NCBI GenBank assembly: GCA_039654915.1
Contig: CM077596.1
Span: 8,928,001-8,992,000, forward strand
Origin: Aquilaria yunnanensis
Lineage: Eukaryota; Streptophyta; Magnoliopsida; Malvales; Thymelaeaceae
Direction: 5' to 3'
DNA: 64,000 bases
A model generated the notes under the pieces. It did not search any database. It had not been told where the DNA came from and worked only from the letters and a program-made list of their open reading frames with translations. The position numbers and the translations under genes are program-made. Within the stretch, counting starts at the first letter, position 1. Every line of letters starts with the position of its first letter. Below, piece by piece: positions 1-12,052 of the stretch.

Positions 1-59
1 TATGCTTTACTTTTCATTTTTTTCTTCCAGGGCGGTGTGTAATGTTCCCACTCATATGC

Positions 60-960
60 CCCAAAATTTGTTGCCTTCGGATTCTTTATGGACTTGAAAT
101 ATTTGCAAAAAAGGATTCCCTGATCATAAACAAAAATGGAAGGAAAGTCAAAATGCAACTTTTTCTCACATTCACGTAACATGTAAATATTATAATTGGC
201 TACTACTGACAACTTGCCGTTCCATATCTCCATAGTCTTCCTACTCATCCCTCAGGTTGTTTAAAACTTGTATAACACCATTTTCAAACCAATGCACACC
301 AGGAAATAGTGGCTCCCTTTTAGGATTGGTAAAAAAAACCTGTCAATATACACAACATAAATAATCCATTAATCAGAGCCTTACCAACATAGTTCCCTGT
401 AATTCAAACATCACACAGAACCACAAATACCTCACCCAAATTCACATAAATCACTTCTAGTTATAAACAAACCACACTTCCTAGTTATTCATATGTCACA
501 TCAAATCACAGATACCTCATCCAGATTCACACAAATTGATTTCAACTATGTATAAATCACAATTCCACATGCCTCCACTATTATTTTCACACTTCAATGC
601 AATAACAGTTTAATTAGGGGCGTACCAGATCATATGGAATGATTGTGGATATATGGTTCACTTCCAACCACTCTTGAATTGTATTGGAAGCTTGATGACT
701 TATCCTCTTCTTCGCATTGTCCTCCGCATCAATTACAGCCACCCAAGGGTTGTATGTAGCAAAAATCAACTACATTTTACAAGCAGAAAACTATTCGAGT
801 ACTAATAACTTAATACAGTATTAATAGGATATCTTACCCATACGTGTGGCATCATGAAAATACATCTGTGAATAGCCCTTTTTTGTGCCTTCGCGTTTAG
901 TACTAGACACTATGCATTCATAACTGTTATTTCAATTTCAGTCTTTTTCCAAAGTGTAAG
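60..960 (-). pseudogene. 3' exons of a plant mobile-domain/Ulp1-linked type gene (degenerate)
   Basis: Three coding-like stretches are seen on the minus strand. The first, about 960-845, reads through one stop and includes MNA-stop-CLVLNAKAQK; it is followed by a GTAAG donor. The second, about 769-615, lies after a pyrimidine-rich tract and AG acceptor (near 770) and includes NPWVAVIDAEDNAKKR. The third, about 350-60, includes VHWFENGVIQVLNNL and CEKKLHFDFPSIFVYDQG. Order and strand fit the 3' part of the gene whose mobile-domain exon lies at 2992-3282. A C-terminal Ulp1-like cysteine-protease region is common in such plant genes, but I cannot see a convincing His-Asp-Cys triad. Exon limits are approximate. 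Confidence 0.3.
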
Positions 961-2630
961 GAAGCTTTCACGTGATACTACATGGTTCAGCATGTCATCG
1001 TACACCAATTGTCTACTCACCATTATATCAAAGTTGTGTCAATGCATTTAAAAGCCTAATGTCATACTCACTTTCTAGAATAATACATACATACAACAGA
1101 ATCACACACATCATTGCCCAATTAATGCTATTTCGTATCAGGTACAAAAATTCTAATGAGGTATGCACTCTGTTTAAGAATCGGCCACTTATATAGTAAA
1201 GGACCACATTGCATTGACAAACTAATACACTCAGGTATCAACCCAACATATATTTATTGGTTAGTGGGATTTGAGACTTATGAATGGTCCAGCTCTAACC
1301 ACATTGCAAAGTCCACAAGAATTGCATCTTCATGTGGAATTTGATTCTTATGATCTTCTTTTTGCACATCTGCCATGAATGGAGACCTCAGGCAAGTAGG
1401 CTTTGATTTCTTCCTGATTGGATGTCCTCTAATACACTCCTCTGTTCTCTTTTCCACTTATTCCTTCGTTCTTCCTAACATCGGTGTTAGACCAACATGC
1501 TTACCCACTTAGATGTCAACAAAAGCCCACCTTCAATACGTACATATGTGATATTTGTAACATTATTATAATTTTTATACGTAGACTGATACAAACCATA
1601 GTTCATTATCGTACTTGTGCCATCACCATCTCTAGTTTTGTTCATATGCTCTACCTCCCTTACCCTACTGACACCAACATCAGGATTTACTACTGATTTT
1701 TGGGGTCATCAACCTTCTGCCCACCATCTGACTACTTTCTCCCTTCACAATAATTTCTTATTGTTTCAACACAAACTCGATGATTTATTAATTATGTATT
1801 ACACATTTCATATATTGTTTACCTGACCCGCCGTATAGCAATTGGCAACAAGCCTATGTTATCGGTGAATCATCGTCAATGACTCATCTGTGAACTAGGT
1901 CAACTACAAGCTGCTTACATTGTTCTCATCCATTAGTTTTAAAAACAGCTGCAACTTTTTTTCCATTTTTGGGAACCAGCTGCTCACTCGCTGTACCTAT
2001 GCCCTAAATCGTTGGTATGCTTCACTTGTTTCTTTCCCATCTTTCACAAGTAGGTACACTTCATTGTCCCACATGCCACTAGCTATGCTAGTGCCCTCCT
2101 CTATATTCTTACTTGCTTCTCCTATTGGACCATAAACATAAACACATATTAATACATATCACTAACAGACTTATACCAAAATCAAGTTTGTTTAGTTGGT
2201 TTTTTGTTCTCATGAAATTCAAAATTTGAGGATCTCACCTTTGCTACTGCCACTTCCCAAAAGCTATTTAACCATGTACACTTCATGTTTATCAAATTAA
2301 GGATTGACCTGGACTTTACCAAACCCTCTGAGCCACTTTTTCTCCTTATATATGCGCCTCACAACAATGTCATGTTCCTAATTTTTTATACATGGCAACT
2401 CTTTCTTTACATCCATCCAAAAGAATAAAACAACTCGGTCTAGAAAATCATCTACATGGAAAAGAAATTTAGTACAATACAGTACTTTAATCTCTTTTCA
2501 CTATGGTATAATACTATTACACATCAATTTAGTACATTCTTTCCAAAAACATGCCATTCGGACAAAACATCCAAACATTCTTTAAATTACAGTGTAATAC
2601 CATCATTTGTCAATTTAATACATTTATACT
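961..2630. other. intron-like AT-rich DNA with short coding remnants
   Basis: No complete gene is seen. A minus-strand stretch at about 2130-1920 (PIGEASKNIEEG, WDNEVYLLVKDGKETSEAY) looks like one more exon of the same broken gene. It contains a stop. The rest is AT-rich with no recognisable product. Confidence 0.3.
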
Positions 2631-2633
2631 CAT

Positions 2634-2990
2634 CTACTTTTTCACAATTGCACTACATTTATGTACATACAGAACATAGTTGTTGTTAATTAGTACCATA
2701 TAGCATAATATAACTTGGAGGAAGAGCAAACATCCATTCAACATTTGGGGCATATTTTCCCTTTTCCACTCGTATATAATGTCAGCCAACTCTGAGAGTA
2801 TATAATCATAAACATTTAGGTTGCGACATTTGACAAATCCCTCACAAACCTTAGAAACCTCTAGCAACTCTTTGCTGTACTGGACGGTGCAAGCAACCTA
2901 GAGACAACACACACAATGAAATCCCACTTAAACCAGTCACTAGCTTCTACATCGTCCTCTAAAGCTTTATCTAACTGTGCCAGATAAGCT
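2634..2990 (-). pseudogene. mobile-domain-like gene, second part (frameshifted)
   Basis: Read on the minus strand, this continues from the exon at 2992-3282. First comes a segment with AYLAQLDKALEDDVEASDWFKWDF. A change of frame is needed near 2870, then SKELLEVSKVCEGFVKCRNL and LSELADIIYEWKRENM, ending in LNGCLLFLQVILCYM. The pattern of a tryptophan-rich helix, an acidic linker and a final GCLLFLQ-type segment is familiar from plant mobile-domain proteins linked to Mutator-like transposons and Ulp1 proteases. The frameshift marks it as a pseudogene or a repeat copy. Family assignment is from memory of the pattern, not a search. Confidence 0.45.
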
Positions 2991-2991
2991 T

Positions 2992-3282
2992 CTACACACG
3001 CATTTCCATATGCTTCACTCTACCAATTATAATACTCCCATGGGGGACACCTAGAATCAGTCTTACATCTTCTGGCATCAACTCTATCCCACACGACCCC
3101 ATTTCGATTGTCATATCTGATGTGTTTAGCCTATTAAATAGCCACTCTACCAGCTCCTTACTAAAAAACCTATACTTCAACTTTAACAGTTCACCAAATC
3201 TCAACTCCTCAATGGCTCTAACATGCTTCTCGGATTGTGAAATTTTCTCCAACACCTTCATCATCTGTCGTGGTGAGCACAT
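2992..3282 (-). pseudogene. mobile-domain-like exon (CSPRQ...LGVPHG segment)
   Basis: A 96-codon open stretch starts MCSPRQMMKVLEKISQSEKH and contains FGELLKLKYRFFSKELVEWL and ELMPEDVRLILGVPHG. Plant mobile-domain proteins start this way: a CSP-type motif, a short helix ending in FG.LL.LK, then a segment deciding 'P.DV..ILG.P.G'. These domains occur in transposon-derived genes and in domesticated relatives. A small exon upstream (about 3492-3335, KKVKHPRLKKGKETVSDK) is basic and linker-like. The parent gene is interrupted at 3493-4901 by a retrotransposon LTR, so it cannot make a normal protein here. Confidence 0.5.
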
Positions 3283-3492
3283 AGTATTAAATCTGCATTT
3301 AAATTTTCATTCTTTAGTTTCCAAATGAACAACATCATGTTACTGGACAAACAAAAATATACTTTAACTCACTATAAAATTTACCACCACCATCGTTGGA
3401 ATGGCCAGATACCACTTTGTCACTCACTGTCTCTTTGCCTTTCTTTAGTCGAGGATGCTTAACCTTCTTCCCCTTACAAACATACAATGGAG

Positions 3493-4901
3493 TGTAGGGT
3501 TTTAGGAGCCAAACAAGTGCAGCGGAATTTAACCGAAACCCTCTAGGATCCAAGTGAAATGAGGTAAACCGGGTGTTCAAAAATTTTTATATCTAATTCG
3601 GTTGAGATATTTCACCCAACTATAAAGTCGAATCACAAAACATGAACAGTTGTCAAGTTCGAGCTCTCTATGGTATCCACACGAGCCTTTCGGGATCACC
3701 ACGCTTCCAACATGTCCTAACAGATGTGTTTCTCTTGCGCTCGCGGTGCTAGCTTGCATCCTCTAAGGAATTGCAAGAAAAGAGTGCGGCTGTCTCTTTT
3801 CAGAGGCTAGAGCAAGGCTGCAAATTTCTCACTAAAAGTTGTATTTATAGTGAGACTCAACTTACAGGCCTAATGGGTTCTAAAGACTTAATTCAATTAG
3901 GCTTTAATTTCGAGCTTAATAATGGCTCAACTTTTGGGCCCATTATTAATACGAAATTATTGTGAAACCAAAACCCAAATTATTAGCCCATGCACTCTAA
4001 TAATCCAAATAGCTCTATGTGTGCGACCCAATAGGCTCTTACCACGTTGGCAATGATCATAAATCACATTTATGATCATAAGCAATGAGCTGTGTCTCGC
4101 AACACATCATTGCTACCTAAGTGACAAGATTGTTGATGATTCGACTAAACCTTTATGATCATTACCCATATATGCCATTGTCTCTTTGTCCAAGATATAA
4201 AGACTAAGCACGAGACATGGAATGTGTCACTGTCATATAGCCCAATCTTTGGTTTCTTGATTATCGAGTAGACTAACTTAAATTGATGGCATTGATATCA
4301 TATATCAATTCATCCGAGCATGGTCATGCATTTTCTAAGTCTCACTCTATCAAGGGACCCGAAGATATCACTCTCATTACATAGGAGGGACAAATCCCAT
4401 CTTGATCATACAAAACCCTCCGCATGATATGTGACATACCCAATGACATCCTTCAAGTTCAGTCAGTTACGAGCAACAAAAGGAAGTATCAAAGTATGTA
4501 ACTTACATGTAGGGAACCTTGATGACCTTAGGTCAGAGGACTACATATACCATGATCACTATAAGAATCACTTATGACACTCATATAACGATACATGTAG
4601 CATTCTCATGGTAGGTTGGTCCAGTATACAAATTCTCCAACTTGCACCCATATGTAAACTACATATCTCATATTAGTCTCCACATATGCTAGTCGTTATG
4701 TATTATTATAACCCACTCCATAATAATACTAAACTAAGGACATTTGAGAATATGATTATCTAGGGTTACAATTATGTTTATTACGTTACGTAGAAACAAA
4801 ACAATAAACGTAATTGCTATATTAATGCCTTAATAAAATATCATGACTCAATGTGCAAAATAAAATCATCTCATGATTGGCTTTTGGGCACAATACTAAC
4901 A
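3493..4901 (-). mobile_element. solo LTR of a copia element (same family as 14335-22681)
   Basis: About 1.41 kb that is the reverse complement of the LTRs at 14335-15751 and 21266-22681. The left end TGTAGGGTTTTAGGAGCC matches the reverse of the LTR 3' end, and the right end AATACTAACA matches the reverse of the LTR start. No internal retrotransposon DNA is attached. Flanks are TGGAG (3488-3492) and TAGAG (4902-4906), a 5-bp target duplication with one transition. This is the expected product of LTR-LTR recombination after insertion. Short ORFs inside are incidental. Confidence 0.9.
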
Positions 4902-5080
4902 TAGAGCATCACACACTACCCCATTACGACCTAAGCCTATCCATTCACAATATCCATTACTTTTACTATTCACTTCCCTTTCATCCAATTCTTCATCAAC
5001 CTCAACATCCATCTTCTGCTTCCCCTTTTTACTGGGTTCTCCCCTCACTTTTTGGCATATCAGAACATCATATAATCATC
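4902..5080 (-). pseudogene. charged linker exon of the mobile-domain-like gene
   Basis: Minus-strand coding stretch including VRGEPSKKGKQKMDVEVD and DEELDEREVNSKSNG, then CEWIGLGRNGVVCDAL, which abuts the solo LTR. On the other side of the LTR the reading resumes as YVCKGKKVKHPRLKK. Charged, low-complexity linkers of this kind are usual between domains. The LTR inserted into coding sequence, not into an intron. Confidence 0.4.
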
Positions 5081-5140
5081 TCAACTATCCCCATGAGAAA
5101 ACACAAATAAGATCCAGAAAATTTCATTGGACAAACCTTA

Positions 5141-6770
5141 GCTGTTTCAATTTAACATCAGATTGTTCAGCTTTCTTACTACTTTTCATTCCTTCTATCT
5201 TGGTTGACCTTGGTTCATAGCTACACCATTGTTATACGATTAGAATGATTGAACGCTTTGTAGTACTATGCCTAAATACATATATCTAAGATGGAAACAC
5301 GAATACATAATTTTTTAATACGAAACTACAAACAGTTCAACTGGATTAGTGTTTCTATGCCACTGGAAGGTATATGTGTGAATTTGATATTGAAATGCAT
5401 GATTCTGTTACTAATACAAGGGCCATATGAAAAAACATAGATAAACACAATAAACAACGAGAATAATACAAAAATAGAAACAGAGCAGTATAATAAATGT
5501 ACACAATAGTACAAAATTGAATCAGAATAATACATAACATATAAAAATACATTTAAAAATCATGAAAATACATAAACATATCAGAATAGTACAAAACATA
5601 GAATTGTACGGAAATAAAACAGCTCTATGCAAAAAAAAAAGTATAAAAAATAGACAAAATAATTTAAGAAAGAAACAGAATAGTACAAATACCTTGGCTG
5701 TTTTAGTTCAACATCAACTTTCTCAACCTTCTTACTACTTTTCATTCCTTTAATCTTGGTTGACATTGGTCCACGGCTATATCATTCTTATAAGATTAGA
5801 TTAGTTTTTATATGCCACTTGAAGGTATGTATGTATTTGATATTGAAATCATGATTTTTTTATTAATATAGGGGGCATATGATAAAACATAAAGAAATAC
5901 AAAAAACAACCATAATAACATGAGAAAAGAAACTGAAGAGTATAACAAAAAAAATAGAATAGTACTAAAAAGAATCAAAATAATACACAACATATAATAA
6001 TACATTTAAAAATCAGAAAAATACATAAACGAATTAGAATAGGATACAAAAAAATTGAATTGTATAGAAACAAAACAGAATCATGCAAAAAAGGAACATA
6101 ATGGTATAAAAAATAGATAGAATGATAAAAAAAAGAAAAGAAATAGAACAGTATAACTACTAATTTGGGGCATCCCTGTTGAGAATATATCCATACACAT
6201 CTTTGTATTTAAACACAGTCATTGCTCAAAAACATACAACCATGATTCTGTTATTAATGCAGGGGGCATACATAGTCATTACCACTGGAAGGTATATGTG
6301 TAAATTTGATATTGAAATACATGATTCTGTTATTAATACAGGAGGCATACGACAAAACATAGAGAAATACAAAAAAAAACCATAATAACACAAGAAAAGA
6401 AACTGAACAGTATAATAAAAATACAGAATAGTACAAAAAAGAATCAAAATAATACAAAACATATAAAATACATTTAAAAATAAAAAAATACATAAAGGAA
6501 TTAGAATAGGATACAAAAAATTGAATTGTATATAAACGAAATAGAATCATGCAAAAAAGAAATAGAATGGTACAAAAAATAGACAGAATAATACAAAGAA
6601 GAAACAGAATAGTACAACTACTAATTTGGGGCATCTCTTCGAGAAAATATCCCTACACATCTTTGTATTTAAATATAGTCATTGCACAAAAACATACAAC
6701 CATAACTTTAATAAATACAAATGCCAAACATACACATACATGTAAACCAATATATCCATAACCTGATAAA
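5141..6770 (-). repeat. tandem duplication of an exon-intron unit (~460-550 bp)
   Basis: Several segments recur in the same order. 'Ccactggaaggtatatgtgtg' types occur at about 5356, 5815 and 6281. The segment beginning ctactaatttggggcatc occurs at 6158 and 6618. A coding piece with GMKSSKK occurs at about 5230-5141 and again at 5780-5694, each followed by a GT donor on the minus strand. Spacings are about 460, 465 and 553 bp, so copies differ by indels. Between the exon pieces the sequence is A-rich on plus and gives many short, meaningless ORFs rich in Phe, Tyr, Leu and Ile. Confidence 0.6.
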
Positions 6771-6959
6771 ATTCATGTTCAAGTTTAATACATAACCTGA
6801 TAAAATTCAAACATAAAAGTATCATACGGAAACATACAAACCCGCATTAGTTTAATACCCTGAACATAAACACACCAGAATCACCAGGAAACATACAAAC
6901 ATAAGTTAATAAAATACAAACTCGAATCAGTTTAATACCCAATTATTCAAACATTATCA

Positions 6960-7440
6960 TATTACAATTCACCCTACCTATCTTCTCCGCTACCTCTTAC
7001 CTCCTCGTTTGCACAACCTTTGTCTCTTTCCTCATTCATTTTTTTCTCATTGTCATCTTCTTTTCCCTTTGCATCTTCTTTATTTTTCTCTAACCTTGTT
7101 CTTGCATGACAACATAACATTCTCTTTTCTTTCCTCCCCTCCTCCTTTGATGGTCTACTAACTTTGCAAGTACGGCCTAAATACTTAAGTTTATCATGCC
7201 AAATACAAACATCTTACATACTCATATGTATTATCATTTCTCAACCAATGATCTCCACGTCTGAATCATTATCCCCACCCTCTAACCTCAAAGCTACTTT
7301 TCCAGCTACTTTGGATCATACTCGCCGAACAATAATTGGGGAGCTTGTCAATGGTATCTTACATGTTTTTATACAACATCAACCACACCTTTTTTTTACA
7401 ATGTAAACTGCACATGTTTCAAATACTTAGGTTAGAGAAT
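6960..7440 (-). pseudogene. lysine/glutamate-rich 5' exons of the same broken gene
   Basis: Minus strand. One open stretch runs from about 7200 to 6970 and includes CHDKLKYLGRTCKVSRPSKE, NKEDAKGKEDDNEKKMNEER and EEVRGSGEDR. Upstream, 7370-7240 includes VAGKVALRLEGGDNDSDVEI with one stop. The strand and charged composition match the linker exons at 4902-5080. I do not recognise a domain. Confidence 0.3.
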
Positions 7441-9347
7441 ATACAATTGATACTGAGAATAAACCATATCCTCTAAATCATGCTCTTTTGATTCACTGCT
7501 TGAGCCATTCCCCTCTACTATGCGAACCATATTTCTTGCATACACTTGTTTGGCGGAAAACATACAAACTATTGGTAGAATCACACAAGTTATCCACACA
7601 AAATCACACAGTCAATAGAACCACACAAAATCAAAATAATACAAACTATCCACAGACCCATACAACTTCATAACTATTCAAGCTTGCAATCCAACCACAC
7701 AACTGGCCGCAACAAAAACACCTCATAATAACGCTTCTCACAATTATACAACCTGTTATTAGAATAATACATCACTATCTCAAGAACACACAACAAAATG
7801 CGACATTCACAAAACTCAGTAAATAACACTTCTCATTCCCACATACAAATACACCCACTCTACTCCAAATCCAAACCATACAAAATGTTCACATAATAAC
7901 ACAATTACACAGTCATCGTCAATTAACAGACCTACTAAAAAAACACCAAAATTTTCACCCATCATCACTGGTTTTGAATTTTCACCATAGAACCATACAG
8001 TTCCATTTATTCACCCTTGCTTATGCATACCCCCACCAGCCCAACACAATTTCTGACTAAAATAAAAAAAAACCCTATCATCTTTAGAACTCACTCATAC
8101 CTTTTTCTTCTCCGACAACTTGCATACCTCGCTGCAATGAAATCACGATCCCATAAGAACTCCGCCAACCTTGTTGAATGTCTTTTTGTCCTTCGTGTTC
8201 CTATTCGTTGCGATCAGAGACACTCCTAAATCATACTCACCTCCACCAAGTCAGATTTTGTGTGCTTCTACCAAGGAAAGCCATGAGCTCTGGGTTTCGC
8301 AAACAAGTAGCCAACAAAGAATGTGGCCCATTTTTTTTTTAATAGGAACGCTCAGTTTTTTTCTATCTTAGGGTTGTGTGCTTTACTCGGATGTTTTTGT
8401 ATGGAAAATGGAAGCTAAATTAGTAACTATTGATTTTTATTCCTTAATTTTCGTGCTTCCCTTGTTGATTTATAAATGTTGTAACGGATTGAAACTGTTA
8501 GTAACACAAACAGTGTTACTAGGTGTATTATACACCAAGGATGATATTCTCCAATCCCATGCAGTTATGCCTTAGAGCTTTAAATACATAACAACAAATT
8601 GTGAACACTAAAGGCCACATTAGATTCAAAGGGTAAAAATATTACTAGATTGCTTGTGAAAAATTCGCTCTCTATCTTTCCCTCTCTATTTATTTCGCAA
8701 GTTCTTTAGGTGCTGATAGAGTCCATACTTTCTTTTTTGGACAGGAAATAGAATTGGATTGCAAATCACAAGCAAGTAAAGTTTAATCAATATTTTCAAT
8801 GCATGCAAAGCATGAACATCACATATTTGGTTCACTTTTTGACATGAAACAAATTTGGCTGAAAAAATTCACAGGCAACGTACTTTCCTGATCAATTTCA
8901 TTTTTGTCTTTAATTGTTCTTTAGCTTACAACAAATTTCTAAAATTCCAAATTTTAGAAAAGCAGAAGCAACATTCAAATTACTTTTTAAGTCAATGTGA
9001 AGGCCAGTATTTCGATTATAATTATGCTACTCTTTTGATTTGCGTGCCATAGTATTGTTTAGAGTAGAATTATAGTTCATTACCCAATAATTCCTTCTTA
9101 CCCATAATGTCTTCATATCCAAACAATCTGTAAAAACCTAAATAAGAAAATTGGAATACTTAATAAGGAAACAAACTCAATAAGGCAATATTCCAGGATA
9201 TGGGGCTAGAAACTTAGCTTTAACTTCCAATCCTTCTTTCATAATAGTAGAAATTCTGAGTTTTCGATGCTGACAAAAGTCCTAACCAAATTGTACAGGT
9301 AGAGTAGTGAAAGAAAAAAAAAATAGCTGTAACTCACAAATAGGTAA
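7441..9347. other. AT-rich DNA without a supported gene
   Basis: No domain, RNA gene or mobile-element end was recognised. A short minus-strand stretch near 8250-8100 (NRNTKDKKTFNKVGGVLMGS) could be a 5' exon of the broken gene, but the support is weak. Confidence 0.4.
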
Positions 9348-10415
9348 TGATGCGGTTCGGAGGTGCGGAGCCAGCATCTGATGCGGTCCTGTTAGGCGGA
9401 GCCAGCATCTCCACTGTGTGCAGCGGTGTGGGCAGCAGGGGGTCCTGGAGGTGCAAGAAGGTACCCTGAGAGGGTCACCTTAAGTGGTGGCCGGCAGCTT
9501 CCTGGTACCGTGGTTGGTGAGGACGGGAAAGACTTCCGGCACGGGAGAGAGCCCGGAGCGGAGATCCTTCAGGGAGATCTGGCTGAAACACTCAGAAAAC
9601 AGGGGTTATGAGGCCCCCGGGGTGGTTTTCCATGGGGGAACCTCCAACGCCCAAGTCAGTGCTCCGAGAAAGAGAGATACTCAGTAATAAGCATGAGGGA
9701 CTCTTGTCTGGCATGTCTTTCTGAGGGCTGAAGGGAGAGTATTCAGGCGGAGAGAGGAGAGCGTCCTCTTGTCCTTTTGGTCCTCCCGGCGGAGAACCCC
9801 CTGCCTGTGACCATTTCCCTGGTCCATAAGGGATGAGGTGATCCCTTTAGATTGTGACACGTGTATGGACGGATGGTGTTCGTACTTTTGGGCATGGGGG
9901 CCCCTAGCCATCTATAGGCTCCTCGAGCCGCGAGTTGTAGTAGGTGTAGCCCTGTACAATAGGACACATGCTGCGATGGCGTGCCAGAGCACTTCTGGAG
10001 GTGGCGTGCCAAAGCGTGTCTGGAGGTGGCGTGTTGGAGATGTATGTGAACGGAGTGTCAGAGACTCCTTGATGGCTCTTGCCATACAACCGAGGTCCCT
10101 TTGGTTGATGTCTCACTTCGGGGTGAGGGGCCCTTTCCCGAAGTCGGGCTGGAACTTCGGTGTCTACGTCTTCGAGGGGCTTTCTCCCGCAGGGGGTGGT
10201 TGGTCTTTCTCCCCCGCAGCTGGTTCGGCCGCCCTCCCGAAGGAGGCGCTACGCTGGCTCCCGAAGTTGGAATGTGGTGAGCTACCGAGGTCGTGCGCCT
10301 CAGGTGTATGACTTCCTTTACTCCGGAGTCCTTTCCGAGGTCGTATGCCTCAGGTGTCTGGCTCCCTCTTTCCCGTGGTCGGCAGATGGTCAGGGCGATA
10401 GCACTTCGGCTATCA
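9348..10415 (-). mobile_element. solo LTR, Tat-type gypsy element
   Basis: 1068 bp, GC-rich compared with its flanks. It begins TGATGCGG and ends GGGCGATAGCACTTCGGCTATCA. Read on the minus strand it starts TGATAGCCGAAGTGCTATCG, nearly the same start as the LTRs of the element at 35045-45913 and the solo LTR at 23691. It also carries the shared motif CGCCCAAGTCAGT (near 9650). Flanks GGTAA (9343-9347) and AGTAA (10416-10420) are a 5-bp duplication with one mismatch. Inner ORFs on both strands (about 9681-10465) are by-products of GC-rich DNA. Confidence 0.85.
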
Positions 10416-11777
10416 AGTAACGTAATTAAAAAAAAGGAAAAAGAACTTTGATGAAATCTGTTCAAATACCCAGATGTGGATAAAACTTAGGCGGCATGCG
10501 AATTAAAAAAATTGTTATATAGCTTAAAAGGATTAATTACACACTAGCCTTCTCTTTCTTATTTCTTTCAATTGAGTGTCACAGCTTTATAGTTAGTCAT
10601 AGGAAGTGAGTACGGTCAGGTTCGATTGTATAATTTGGGTCATACAAGGGTCGGGCCATTTTTTCAAAATCTGCCCAGTTGGGTCGGCCTAAAACTTTGT
10701 TTCCTGGCCAGCCCATTAACGTGTTTTGGGTTCTTTTTGTGGTCAATTAGCGTTTTTTTGTTATTTGGCCCAACATATTTATTTTATACATAATTAATTA
10801 GTAAAAAATACTTTAACAAATTAATCCGGAGCTTAAATTTATTTAAATAATAATTTAAATTAAAAATTAAGAATAAAATTGCATTAAAGCATTAAAAAAT
10901 AATGGGTTAAAAAATTAAATACGAAAAATAAAATATAAATCACATATAAATCATTATGGACACTAAAAACTAACCCAATCCAATTATTTTCCATTTTATT
11001 TACATGTGTTTTTCCCCATAGTATATGAACCCAAATAATTTTTTATTTTTTAAATTTCTGGGGATTTGTTTTATAAAATATTAAATAACTATTACTTTAA
11101 GAAAATTCAAACCAAAACTAAATAATTGATATAAAAAACACTCTAACTAAATGGTCCCATATGGACCCAAAAAAAGGATTGGGCCACTTTATTTTGAATT
11201 TTACATTTCTTATGATTTTATTATTTTCGGCCATTTTGGGCCCAAACCCAAAAGTTGCTCCAAGTATTTTATTATTAGTTCGAACCTCCTCAATCAATTA
11301 TTATCTTATTATTTCGCCTGAAACCAAAAAATTTGGCCAACCCCTTTTTTTATTTCAAAACATCCCACAATTTTTTGTTTTTGAAGGATTTGTTTTAAAG
11401 ATAGAAGAGTAATTGGCTCTATATGCACAAAAAGGTATTGGGCTTATATGGATAAAAATGGTTTTATTTATGAAAAAAAGGAGATTAATTTTTTCTCCCT
11501 ACCCTTAATGCGTTCGGCCATCTTTGTTTGTTTGAACAAAAAGCTATATTAAATAGAGAAGTTAAAAAATATAATCTTTGCTTTTTTAATGCTAGGTTCA
11601 TAAGCATTTTTTTTTTGCATGGCCCATACACGATTTTGGGCCTCATTTTTTGCCCTACAAAATTATTTCAATTTCATATTATTTTTTCACTACTTAACTC
11701 TGATATAAGTACCATGTTATTATATTACTATTTTTTTTACTATTACAAAATGAGGAAAATATTAATTGAATCATCAT
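10416..11777. other. AT-rich intergenic DNA
   Basis: No gene recognised. Around 10610-10760 there is a G/C-richer stretch with repeated 'gggtcggcc' and 'cagcccatta' words that may be a transposon relic. Several 'ttgggcc'-type words recur to 11660. Confidence 0.4.
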
Positions 11778-12052
11778 TGATAGTTGAAGAAATCGTATGG
11801 GTTCGGTCCAGAGGTTTGGTGACCTCTGGAAGGGAGTCATGTGCACAAAGATAACGTCAAAGTCTTGGGATGTTTTCCTGACGGAAACCCTCCAACAATC
11901 AAGTTAGATTTCTGGTGAACAGAGAGGAGCAACAGGGTGGAGAGTTAGAATGTCATATCTTGGGATTGATAATTGGGATTATTTATATAGTTAGGGGAGA
12001 TCCAAGTAAATAGCTTTTGCATAGGATTCCTCTTGTTAATTACGTGATTTCA
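11778..12052 (-). repeat. left LTR, first segment of the Tat-type element
   Basis: Aligns collinearly with 30259 to about 30525 in the right LTR. Shared blocks include GTTGAAGA, TATGGGT, GTGCACA, GGGAAACCCTC-like, GTGGAGAGT and GGGGAGATCCA. Alignment stops near GTGATTTC, at the inferred inversion breakpoint. Confidence 0.75.

Noticed and set aside
6179..6634. Hydrophobic ORFs that look like membrane proteins
   Set aside because: Tyr/Phe/Ile/Leu runs come from A/T-rich duplicated introns; not conserved between units.
9838..10465. ORFs of 135-157 codons in the solo LTR
   Set aside because: Both strands open in GC-rich LTR; no domain.
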